From contig JBDHSX010000048.1 in NCBI GenBank assembly GCA_039808365.1, positions 1 through 23,146 of the forward strand: a stretch of 23,146 nt of DNA, in the 5' to 3' direction. Source of the stretch: 62-47 sp039808365 (GTDB lineage Bacteria; Pseudomonadota; Alphaproteobacteria; Rhizobiales; Xanthobacteraceae). Each line of letters opens with the position of its first letter. The first letter of the stretch is position 1. Below, in pieces: positions 7,137 through 14,433 of the stretch. Below the pieces are notes generated by a model. The model ran no database searches. It was not told where the DNA came from and saw only the letters and a program-made list of their open reading frames with translations. Both the position numbers and the translations under genes were made by a program.

Positions 7137-9185
7137 TCAAGCCGCGGGCCGCGACGCGAGATAGTTCCTGGCGAAGGCGAGATACCATTCAAGGCAATCG
7201 GGATTGGCCATGGCATCCTTGTTGATGACCTTCTCGACGGGATGGCCGAGCAATAATTTCTTGATCGGCAGCTCCTGCTTCTTGCCGGACAACGTTCGCG
7301 GAATTTCCGAAACGGCGATGATTTCGCTGGGCAGGAAGCGCGGCGACAGGCTCTTTGCGATCGCCGCGTTGAGCCGCGCCTTCATCGCATCGTCGAGCGG
7401 ATGTCCTTCCCGCAGCACGACGAACAACGGCATGTAGCTCTCGCGCCCGAGATATTCGAGATCGACCACCAGCGAGTCGAGAACTTCCGGCAGGGCCTCG
7501 ATCGCCGAATAGAGTTCGCTGGTGCCCATCCGCAGGCCGTGGCGGTTGATCGTCGCGTCGCTGCGGCCATAGATGACGCAGGTGCCGTCCGGATTGATCT
7601 TGATCCAGTCGCCATGGCGCCAGACCGGGCCGCGGCCGCTGCCGTCGAAATTCTCCGGATAGGTTTCGAAATAGCTGGCGCGATAGCGCGCGCCATCCGG
7701 GTCGTTCCAGAAATAGAGCGGCATCGAGGGCAGCGGTTCGGTGCAGACCAGTTCGCCGACCTCGCCGATGACGCCATGTCCGGATTCATCGAACGCCTCG
7801 ACGGCGCAGCCGAGCGCGAGACATTGCAGCGTGCCCGGGATCTGCGGCAATTCGCGGTTTCCGGCGACGAACGCATAGACCATGTCGGTGCCGCCGGAAA
7901 TATTCGCCCACCACATCTCGGTCGGCTCGCCGCCGGGCGCGGACGCGGAGATCCGCCGGAACCGGTCGTTGAACCACTCCTGCACGTCCTGGCTCAGCGG
8001 CGAACCGGTCGAGCCCAGCGCGCGGATGTTCGACAGGTCGCCGACGTGGGCCAGATCGACCTCCGCCTTCATGCAGCTTGCGAAATAGGCTGCGCCGGCG
8101 CCGAAGAACGTGGCTTTCGCCTGGGAGGCGAATCGCCACAGCGTGGTCCAGTCGGGATTGTCCTTGGTGCCGCCGGGGCTGCCGTCGAAGATGCAGACCG
8201 TCGTTCCGTTCAAGAGCCCGCCGACCTGGCAATTCCACATCACCCAGCCGGTCGTGCTGTACCAATGGAATCGCTCGCCGAAGGAGGCGGGCGCGTAGCT
8301 GCAGCCGATGTCGTTATGCAGGGCGGTCAGGACCAGGCCGATCATGATGACGCCGCCATGGCCGTGCACGATCGGCTTGGGCAGGCCGGTGGTGCCGCTC
8401 GAATAGACCACCCAGAGCGGATGATCGAACGGCACCCATTCCGGCGCGAAGTTTTCGATGGCGGGGTTCGGGGCCGCGAGGATCGAAGCGAGCTGGACCT
8501 CGCCGGGGCGCAGGTTTTCGGGATTGCCATGGATGATGACGTGCTCGACGCTCGGCAGCGCGCGCAGAAGCTCGTCCACCGTCGCGCGGCGGTCGTGCGC
8601 GCGCCCGGCATAGGTGACGCCGTCGCAGCCGATCAGCACCTTGGGCTCGATCTGCCTGAACCGGTCGATCACGGCGGGAGCGGCCATGTCCGGCGCGCAA
8701 AGCGACCAGATGGCGCCGATGCTGGCGGTCGCGAGAAACGCCACGATGGTTTCGGGAATGTTCGGCAGATAGGCCGCCACGCGATCGCCGGAGCGCACGC
8801 CCTGCGCCTTGAGGTGCAGCGCGAGCGCGGCGACCTTGTCGCGCAGCGCCGGCCAACGGGTTTCGCTGATGACGCCACTTTCGCCGCTGCTGATGATCGC
8901 GGGCAGGCCGGCGCGATCCGCGGCATCGACGTGGCGCAAGACCTGCTGCGCGTAATTGACCGATGCGCCGGGAAACCACACGGCGTCCGGCATTCTTCGC
9001 TGTTCGAGAACCGCCCGGTAGGGCGTCGGCGATTGCAGATCGAAATAGTCCCAGATGCTGCGCCAGAACGCGTCCAGATCGCGCGCCGACCACGCCCGCA
9101 TCTCCTCGTAATTCGAGAAGTTGAGGCCGTATTTGTCGTTGAGCCAATGACGATAGCGAACAATTTCAGGAGTGCGAGGGACCAT
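7137..9185 (-). CDS. Acetoacetyl-CoA synthetase (acetoacetate--CoA ligase)
   Basis: Activates acetoacetate with ATP and CoA to acetoacetyl-CoA via an acyl-adenylate; cytosolic, feeding ketone-body or polyhydroxybutyrate carbon back to acetyl-CoA. The protein is 682 residues, in the family range. The N-terminal acetyl-CoA synthetase domain (NFSNYEEMRAWS, then FWRSIWDYFDL) precedes the AMP-binding loop YSSGTTGLPK at 261-270. HWYSTTGWVMWN and the GSTGSPL segment follow, then YGRSDATINRHGLRMG and the C-terminal LSGKKQELPIKK region with the adenylation lysine. EFDESGHGV-like spacing and the GGTD motif separate it from plain acetyl-CoA synthetases. The ATG at 9185 has GGAAA about 7 bases upstream. 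It pairs functionally with bdhA at the window's end. Same strand as the ABC transporter, with a 120-base gap. Confidence 0.93.
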   Translation of the reverse strand: MVPRTPEIVRYRHWLNDKYGLNFSNYEEMRAWSARDLDAFWRSIWDYFDLQSPTPYRAVLEQRRMPDAVWFPGASVNYAQQVLRHVDAADRAGLPAIISSGESGVISETRWPALRDKVAALALHLKAQGVRSGDRVAAYLPNIPETIVAFLATASIGAIWSLCAPDMAAPAVIDRFRQIEPKVLIGCDGVTYAGRAHDRRATVDELLRALPSVEHVIIHGNPENLRPGEVQLASILAAPNPAIENFAPEWVPFDHPLWVVYSSGTTGLPKPIVHGHGGVIMIGLVLTALHNDIGCSYAPASFGERFHWYSTTGWVMWNCQVGGLLNGTTVCIFDGSPGGTKDNPDWTTLWRFASQAKATFFGAGAAYFASCMKAEVDLAHVGDLSNIRALGSTGSPLSQDVQEWFNDRFRRISASAPGGEPTEMWWANISGGTDMVYAFVAGNRELPQIPGTLQCLALGCAVEAFDESGHGVIGEVGELVCTEPLPSMPLYFWNDPDGARYRASYFETYPENFDGSGRGPVWRHGDWIKINPDGTCVIYGRSDATINRHGLRMGTSELYSAIEALPEVLDSLVVDLEYLGRESYMPLFVVLREGHPLDDAMKARLNAAIAKSLSPRFLPSEIIAVSEIPRTLSGKKQELPIKKLLLGHPVEKVINKDAMANPDCLEWYLAFARNYLASRPAA

Positions 9186-9305
9186 GATCGTTTCCGTTCT
9201 GCCACAACGCCGGGCATCACGGCATCATAAGGGTAATCCCCTCGCCTTGTCTCGTATTGCGCCGGGCTCGCTTCGGAAAATGCCGGGGCTCGGCGCGCGA
9301 GACGA

Positions 9306-11186
9306 TCACGCCCCTTCGAACTGCAACCGCGCCAGCCGCGCGTACAGCCCGCCCGCCGCGACCAGCGAGGCATGAGTGCCCTGCTCGACGATGCGGCCCT
9401 GATCCATCACCAGAATGCGGTCGCACGACAGCACGGTGGCGAGGCGATGCGCGATCACCAGCGTGGTGCGATGGCGCATCAATTCCTCCAGCGCGGTCTG
9501 CACCAGGGTTTCGGACTCGGCGTCGAGCGACGAGGTCGCCTCGTCCAGCAAGAGCAGCGGTGCGTCGCGCAGAATGGCGCGCGCGATGGCGATGCGCTGG
9601 CGCTGGCCGCCCGACAGCGTCACGCCGCGCTCGCCGAGCGGCGTCTCGAAGCCGTTCGGCAACCGCTTGATGAAGTCGCTGGCATGGGCGAGATCGGCGG
9701 CGCGCTCGACCTCGGCGTCGCTGGCGTCCAGCCGGCCGAAGCGGATGTTTTCGCGCGCGCTGGCGGCGAACACCACGGATTCCTGCGGCACCAGCGCGAT
9801 GCGCTGCCGCACCGCCTGCGGCGACACCGACCTGATCGGCACGCCGTCATAGGAAATCTCGCCGGAGGCCGGATCGTAGAACCGCAGCAGCAGATGAAAC
9901 AGCGTGCTCTTGCCGGCGCCCGACGGGCCGACGATGGCGACCTTCTCGCCGGCGCGGACCGAAAACGAAATGCCGTCGACGACATGGGCCAATGGCCGGG
10001 TCGGATAGGCGAAGCGCACATTGTCGAACGTCACGTCGCCGCGCGCCGGCTCCGGCAACAGCCGCGCCACCTTCGGGGCGACGATGGCCGGCTTGACGCT
10101 GAGCAATTCGAACAGCCGCTCGGCCGCGCCCGACGCCGCCGACACCTCGCCCCACACTTCGCTGAGCTGGCCGAGCCCCGCCGCCGCGAACGCGGCGTAT
10201 AGCACGAACTGGCCGAGCCGGCCGGCGCTGATGTCGCCGGTCAGCACGTCGTGCGAGCCGACCCACAGGATCATCACCACGCTGGCGAACACGATGAAGA
10301 TGACGATGGCGGTAAGCGTGGCGCGCGCCTGCGTCGAGCGCCGCGCCGCCTCGTAAGCGGTCTCGACCTCACCGCTGAACCGCGTCGAAGCCAGCTTCTC
10401 GTTGGTGAACGCCTGCACGGTGCGGATCGCGTTGACCAGTTCCGAGGCGTAGGCGGTGGCGTCCGCCAGCGTGTCCTGGGCGTTGCGCGACAGCCGCCGC
10501 ACCCAGCGGCCGAACGCCACCAGCGGCAGCACGATCAGCGGGATCGCCGCCAGCACGAAGCCCGACAGGCGCGGGCTGGTGATCACCATCATCGACGCCG
10601 CGCCGACGAACAGCACGAAGTTGCGCAGTGCGATCGACACCGAGGAGCCGACCGCCGATTTGATCTGGGTGGTGTCGGCGGTGAGCCGCGAGATCAGTTC
10701 GCCGCTGCGCGCGGAATCGAAAAAGCGCGGCGACAGCGCGGTGAGATGCGCGAACACGTCGCCGCGCAGATCGGCGACGATGCGGTCGCCGAGCGTCGTC
10801 ACCAGGTAGTAACGCAGCGCGCTGGCCCCGGCCAGCACCGCGACCACCGCGAGCATCACGCTGAAATAGCTGTTGATCATCGCGATGCCTTCGGGGCTGA
10901 ACCCGAAATCGATCATGCGACGCACCGCGATCGGCACCACCAGCGTGGTCAGCGCGGCGACGATCAGCGCGATCAGCGCGAGCGCGGCGCGGCCGCGATA
11001 GCGCCCGACATAGGGCGCCAGCGCCAGCAGCGGGCGCAGGCCCTTGCGGCGGTCGCTGGCCGGCGCTTCCGCCTCGGCCTGAATGTGCTCCACGAAGTCG
11101 GCTTCGGCGACCGTCTCCGCCACCATCGGCGCGAGCGGCAGCGCCGCCGCCTGCGATTGATCGTTCCGCCGCAATACCGGGCTCAT
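9306..11186 (-). CDS. ABC half-transporter, membrane domain fused to ATPase (MsbA / multidrug type)
   Basis: 626-residue exporter half-molecule, probably a homodimer in the inner membrane. After a soluble N-terminus of about 55 residues come hydrophobic helices. The first reads ALALIALIVAALTTLVV, and others include FSVMLAVVAVLAGASAL, LVAFGRW and IVIFIVFASVVMILWVG. The membrane domain carries the intracellular loop SPRFFDSARSGELISRLTAD. The nucleotide-binding domain has Walker A GPSGAGKST (420-428), Q-loop VPQES, signature LSGGQRQR (from 524), Walker B LLLLDEATSSLD and the H-loop IAHRL. The ATG at 11186 follows GAGG. The open frame extends to 11354, but that part covers the rpmE promoter and is rejected. 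Substrate (lipid A-like, lipid or drug) cannot be told from sequence. Confidence 0.92.
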   Translation of the reverse strand: MSPVLRRNDQSQAAALPLAPMVAETVAEADFVEHIQAEAEAPASDRRKGLRPLLALAPYVGRYRGRAALALIALIVAALTTLVVPIAVRRMIDFGFSPEGIAMINSYFSVMLAVVAVLAGASALRYYLVTTLGDRIVADLRGDVFAHLTALSPRFFDSARSGELISRLTADTTQIKSAVGSSVSIALRNFVLFVGAASMMVITSPRLSGFVLAAIPLIVLPLVAFGRWVRRLSRNAQDTLADATAYASELVNAIRTVQAFTNEKLASTRFSGEVETAYEAARRSTQARATLTAIVIFIVFASVVMILWVGSHDVLTGDISAGRLGQFVLYAAFAAAGLGQLSEVWGEVSAASGAAERLFELLSVKPAIVAPKVARLLPEPARGDVTFDNVRFAYPTRPLAHVVDGISFSVRAGEKVAIVGPSGAGKSTLFHLLLRFYDPASGEISYDGVPIRSVSPQAVRQRIALVPQESVVFAASARENIRFGRLDASDAEVERAADLAHASDFIKRLPNGFETPLGERGVTLSGGQRQRIAIARAILRDAPLLLLDEATSSLDAESETLVQTALEELMRHRTTLVIAHRLATVLSCDRILVMDQGRIVEQGTHASLVAAGGLYARLARLQFEGA

Positions 11187-11224
11187 CTCGCCTCGCAGTC
11201 CCAACCGTGTGTCGCATTTTATAA

Positions 11225-11247
11225 GGGCTCCAAACGAGCCCGGGCTC
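11225..11247. promoter_or_regulatory. Palindromic cluster in the rpmE / ABC-transporter gap
   Basis: GGGCTC 11225-11230, GAGCCC 11236-11241 and GGGCTC 11242-11247 sit in a row. The last two form a perfect 12-bp palindrome, and the first two a 6-bp hairpin with loop CAAAC. TTATAA-like sequence lies next to it on the transporter side. It could be an operator or a leader hairpin of the transporter transcript; nothing more can be said from sequence. Confidence 0.35.
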
Positions 11248-11289
11248 GTGATAGGCCCAGCCGCGCCGGCTGGCAAATCGCGCGGGCGC

Positions 11290-11318
11290 TTGTCTCGGCT
11301 TTCGCGGTGCGTTATAGA
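11290..11318 (+). promoter_or_regulatory. Candidate rpmE promoter
   Basis: TTGTCT (11290-11295) and TATAGA (11313-11318) are spaced by 17 bases, close to the alphaproteobacterial sigma-70 pattern. Transcription would start near 11325, leaving a leader of about 55 bases that holds a hairpin next to the ribosome-binding site. Confidence 0.5.
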
Positions 11319-11355
11319 GCCCGCCAAATCCCGTACTTTGATCAATCGCAACAAC

Positions 11356-11375
11356 GGCGCCAGGGGCGCCAGAGG
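11356..11375 (+). promoter_or_regulatory. Leader hairpin abutting the rpmE ribosome-binding site
   Basis: GGCGCC (11356-11361), AGG loop, GGCGCC (11365-11370) make a 6-bp all-GC stem. The Shine-Dalgarno AGAGG (11371-11375) begins at the very next base, 5 bases before the ATG at 11381. Such placement could tune ribosome access or serve as an L31 binding site. Confidence 0.4.
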
Positions 11376-11380
11376 TAGCC

Positions 11381-11608
11381 ATGAAAGCCGAAATTCACCC
11401 GGATTATCATAACATTACGGTCGTCATGACCGACGGGACCGAATACCAGACCCGCTCCACCTGGGGCAAGGAAGGCGACCGGCTGAACCTCGACATCGAC
11501 CCGAAGTCGCACCCGGCCTGGACCGGCGGCGCCCAGCAGATCCTCGATCGCGGCGGCCGCGTCTCCCGGTTCCAGAAGAAGTTCTCGGGTTTTCTCAAGA
11601 AGGATTGA
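11381..11608 (+). CDS. rpmE: 50S ribosomal protein L31 (zinc-free type)
   Basis: 75-residue component of the large ribosomal subunit, at the subunit bridge. The sequence opens MKAEIHPDYHNITVVMTDG and contains STWGKEGDRLNLDIDPKSHPAWTGG-type L31 landmarks, ending in the basic FQKKFSGFLKKD tail. It has no cysteine at all, so it is a C-minus L31 that does not bind zinc, as is usual in this alphaproteobacterial group. AGAGG lies 5 bases before the ATG. It is single-gene: a candidate promoter is 65-90 bases upstream and a strong terminator about 60 bases downstream. It diverges from the ABC transporter gene. Confidence 0.97.
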   Translation: MKAEIHPDYHNITVVMTDGTEYQTRSTWGKEGDRLNLDIDPKSHPAWTGGAQQILDRGGRVSRFQKKFSGFLKKD

Positions 11609-11666
11609 TCCGGATTGGCGGCGGGAGCCACGTTCCCGCGCCACCGATGCCAATCAAGCGAATGCA

Positions 11667-11699
11667 AAAAGCCCCGGCCTGTCGCAGGCCGGGGCTTTT
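11667..11699. terminator. Strong bidirectional intrinsic terminator after rpmE
   Basis: Four A residues, then GCCCCGGCCTG (11671-11681), loop TCG, CAGGCCGGGGC (11685-11695) and TTTT. The stem is a perfect 11 bp, 15 with the A/T flanks. The T-run on either strand suits termination of both rpmE and the convergent malate synthase gene. Confidence 0.92.
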
Positions 11700-11731
11700 G
11701 GCGTTTTCGGGATGATTGAAACGCCTATCCC

Positions 11732-11806
11732 CGTCATTGCGAGCGCAGCGAAGCAATCCAGAGGGACGGACTGGATTACTTCGTCGCTTCGCTCCTCGCA
11801 ATGACG
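11732..11806. repeat. Dispersed palindromic element, copy 4 (CGTCATTGCGAG family)
   Basis: The ends CGTCATTGCGAG and CTCGCAATGACG (11795-11806) are exact inverses. Inner arms CAATCCAG and CTGGATTA are near-inverse around a 9-11 base centre. AGCGAAG and CTTCGCT also pair, so the whole 75 bases can fold into one long imperfect hairpin. This is the widespread 'CGTCATTGCGAG...GAAGCAATCCAG' type of intergenic repeat, known from many bacterial genomes. It sits between the rpmE terminator and the malate synthase stop codon. Confidence 0.82.
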
Positions 11807-11834
11807 ACCGAGGGGGCGATCACCCGCCGCCACG

Positions 11835-13994
11835 TCACCCCGCCGCCTTCGCCTCCTTGCGGCGCGCGTGGAGGATGTATTCGGTGTAGCCGTTGGGCTG
11901 CTCGCGGCCCTTGAACACCAGGTCGCATGCGGCCTGGAAGGCGACGCCGTCGAAGGCCGGCGCCATCGGCTTGTAGAGCGGATCGCCGGCGTTCTGCTTG
12001 TCGACCACCACCGCCATGCGCTTCAGCGAATCCATCACCTGATCCTTGGTGACGACGCCGTGCGCCAGCCAGTTGGCGAGATGCTGGCTGGAGATCCGCA
12101 GCGTGGCGCGATCCTCCATCAGGCCGACGTCATGAATGTCCGGCACCTTGGAGCAGCCGACGCCCTGATCGATCCAGCGCACCACGTAGCCCAGAATGCC
12201 CTGACAGTTGTTGTCGATCTCCTGCCGCACATCATCCGGCGCCCAGTTCGATTGCGACACCGGAATGGTCAGGATGTCCGACAGTTTTGCACGCGGGCCG
12301 CCCTTCTTGAGTTCGGCCTGACGGGCGTGGACATCGACCTGATGATAGTGCAGCGCGTGCAGCGTCGCGGCGGTCGGCGACGGCACCCACGCGGTGGTCG
12401 CGCCGGCCTTCGGATGGCCGATCTTCTGCGCCAGCATGTCGGCCATCTTGTCGGGGGCGGCCCACATGCCCTTGCCGACCTGGGCGTGGCCCGGCAGGCC
12501 GTCGAGCAGGCCCATGTCGACGTTCCAGTCCTCGTAGGCCTTGATCCACGGCTGCGCCTTCATGTCGTTCTTGCGGATCATCGGGCCGGCTTCCATCGAG
12601 GTGTGGATCTCGTCGCCGGTGCGGTCGAGGAAGCCGGTGTTGATGAACATGATGCGCTGCGACGCATTCTGGATGCAGGCCTTGAGGTTGACCGTGGTGC
12701 GGCGTTCCTCGTCCATGATGCCGACCTTCATGGTGTTGGCGGGAAGGCCGAGCATCGCCTCGACGCGGCCGAACACGTCGCAGGTCAGTTGCACTTCGTC
12801 GGGACCGTGCATCTTCGGCTTGACGATATAGATCGAGCCGGTGCGGCTGTTGCGCGTCTTGCCGTTGCCCTTGAGGTCGTGCAGGCCCAACAGGCCGGAA
12901 ACGGCGGCGTCGAGGAGACCTTCCGGAATCTCGCGCCCCTCGGCGTCGAGCACCGCGTCGGTGAACATGTGATGGCCGACGTTGCGCATCAGCAGCAGGC
13001 TGCGGCCGTGCAGCCGGACTTCCTTGCCGTCGGGGCCGGTGTAGACGCGGTCGGCGTTGAGGGCGCGGGTCAGCGTCTTGCCGCCCTTCTCGAAAGTGTC
13101 TTCGAGGGTGCCCTTCATCAGGCCGAGAGTGTTGCGATAGACCAGCACCTTGTCGTCGGCGTCGACGGCGGCGACGCTGTCTTCCATGTCGAGAATGGTG
13201 GAGACGGCGGCTTCCATCACGATGTCGGCGACGCCGGCCGGATCGTCCTTGCCGATCGCATGGTTGCGGTCGATGACGATCTCGACATGCAGCCCGTTAT
13301 TGACCAGCAGCACCGCCTGCGGATGGGCGGCGTCGCCACGGAAACCCGCGAACTGCTTCGGGTTCTTCAGGCCGGTTTCGCCCTTGGCGGTCTTCGCCAC
13401 CAGCGCGCCGTTCGCGACGCTGTAGCCGGTGACGTCGGCGTGGCTGCTGGCGCTCAACGGCGCGGCTTCGTCGAGAAACGCCTTGGCCTTGGCGATCACC
13501 TTGTCGCCGCGCGCCTTGCTGTAGCCCCTGGCGGTGTCGGCCGGATCCTGCGGGATGGCATCGGTGCCGTAGAAGGCGTCATAAAGGCTGCCCCAGCGCG
13601 CGTTGGCGGCGTTGAGCGCGTAGCGCGCGTTGGTCAGCGGCACCACCAGTTGCGGTCCGCAAATCTTGCCGATTTCCTCGTCGACATTTGCGGTCTCGAC
13701 CTCGCGCGTCGCCGGCTCCGGCCGCAGGTAGCCGATGTCCTTGAGGAAGCTGGTGTAGGCATTGACGTCGAACGGCTTGCCCTTGTTGGCACGGTGCCAG
13801 TCGTCGATCTTGGCCTGCAGCGTATCGCGCACCGCCAGCAATTCGCGGTTCCTCGGCCCGAGATCGCGGACGATGCCGGCAAGTCCGGCCCAGAACGCAT
13901 CGGCGGTGACGCCCGTTCCGGGCAGGGCTTCCTTGACGATGAAATCGTGAAGGACGGGGGCGATCTTCAATCCGTGGGCGTCGATACGGTTCAT
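11835..13994 (-). CDS. glcB: Malate synthase G
   Basis: Condenses glyoxylate with acetyl-CoA to malate, the second glyoxylate-shunt step; a cytosolic Mg2+ enzyme. At 719 residues it matches the G isoform (about 720). MNRIDAHGLKIAP at the N-terminus, LDMEDSVAAVDADDK, GSIYIVKPKMHGPDEV and GIMDEERRTT (metal/glyoxylate region) are family segments. GCSKVPDIHDVGLMEDRATL carries the catalytic Asp628, equivalent to Asp631 of the E. coli enzyme as I recall it. The ATG at 13994 gives the family N-terminus. The frame stays open to 14312, but that part is Arg-rich noise. No clear Shine-Dalgarno precedes the ATG. Transcription probably starts in the AT-rich region shared with cysG, and the isocitrate lyase partner is not in the window. 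Confidence 0.96.
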   Translation of the reverse strand: MNRIDAHGLKIAPVLHDFIVKEALPGTGVTADAFWAGLAGIVRDLGPRNRELLAVRDTLQAKIDDWHRANKGKPFDVNAYTSFLKDIGYLRPEPATREVETANVDEEIGKICGPQLVVPLTNARYALNAANARWGSLYDAFYGTDAIPQDPADTARGYSKARGDKVIAKAKAFLDEAAPLSASSHADVTGYSVANGALVAKTAKGETGLKNPKQFAGFRGDAAHPQAVLLVNNGLHVEIVIDRNHAIGKDDPAGVADIVMEAAVSTILDMEDSVAAVDADDKVLVYRNTLGLMKGTLEDTFEKGGKTLTRALNADRVYTGPDGKEVRLHGRSLLLMRNVGHHMFTDAVLDAEGREIPEGLLDAAVSGLLGLHDLKGNGKTRNSRTGSIYIVKPKMHGPDEVQLTCDVFGRVEAMLGLPANTMKVGIMDEERRTTVNLKACIQNASQRIMFINTGFLDRTGDEIHTSMEAGPMIRKNDMKAQPWIKAYEDWNVDMGLLDGLPGHAQVGKGMWAAPDKMADMLAQKIGHPKAGATTAWVPSPTAATLHALHYHQVDVHARQAELKKGGPRAKLSDILTIPVSQSNWAPDDVRQEIDNNCQGILGYVVRWIDQGVGCSKVPDIHDVGLMEDRATLRISSQHLANWLAHGVVTKDQVMDSLKRMAVVVDKQNAGDPLYKPMAPAFDGVAFQAACDLVFKGREQPNGYTEYILHARRKEAKAAG

Positions 13995-14433
13995 GACGGG
14001 ATGTCTCACGAGGGCGGTGGCAAAAGGCGGATATTTGGCTTGAAAATGCCGAAAAGGCCCGTGCCGAGGCGGGTTGAGCGCCCCTTTTAGCGTCCGGCCG
14101 CCGCCATGAGAAGGCCCCTGTCGACGGTCGGAGGGTGGGCGCCGACCCCGCGCGTCCGACCGGAACGAGCCGTCATCGTCCGCCAAAGCGGACAATCCCG
14201 TCTCCGCCGCAACCGGTTGCGCCGCGCGATCTCGATTTCGCCGACGACGGCGATGCCGGCTCCGGGAGCGCGGGAAGGACGTTGCATGCGCGGCGCCTGA
14301 AATTGTTAGCAAGGAATTCCATTTTTTCCTGTTGCGATAGTGATAAAATTTTTCTGTTTACGTCCGTAGATAAGGGAATATACAGAAAATAATTCTTCCT
14401 CATCCTGAGCCTCACGATACGAGCGTCTTTTTC
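13995..14433. promoter_or_regulatory. Divergent control region between glcB and cysG
   Basis: This 439-base gap holds no convincing gene; the short open frames in it are Arg/Pro-rich noise. Bases 13995-14290 are GC-rich and contain a small hairpin, GTCCGC-CAAA-GCGGAC (14178-14193). Bases 14300-14400 are strikingly AT-rich for this genome and probably hold both promoters. There TTTTCTGT (14350-14357) and ACAGAAAA (14382-14389) form a perfect 8-bp inverted repeat 24 bases apart, with TACG-TC-CGTA nested inside (14359-14368). TTTACG and TATACA lie inside it as a possible but poorly spaced promoter (15 bases) for cysG. No strong Shine-Dalgarno is seen in front of cysG. Confidence 0.45.

Noticed and set aside
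7401..9230. Plus-strand open frame of 609 codons opposite acetoacetyl-CoA synthetase
   Set aside because: Antisense to a full-length enzyme with all motifs; composition is Arg/Asp/Ala-rich and resembles no family.
11187..11354. N-terminal extension of the ABC transporter
   Set aside because: It would cover the likely rpmE promoter, has no ribosome site, and a good one precedes the ATG at 11186.
11667..11699. Terminator hairpin as a possible small RNA or attenuator
   Set aside because: A perfect stem with an A-tract and T-tract right after rpmE and before a convergent gene is fully explained as a bidirectional terminator.
11868..14090. Plus-strand open frame of 740 codons opposite malate synthase
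   Set aside because: Malate synthase G is unmistakable on the other strand; stop codons are simply rare in the opposite frame at this GC content.
13995..14312. N-terminal extension of malate synthase to base 14312
   Set aside because: The extra residues are Arg/Ser-rich and absent from the family; the family N-terminus begins at 13994.
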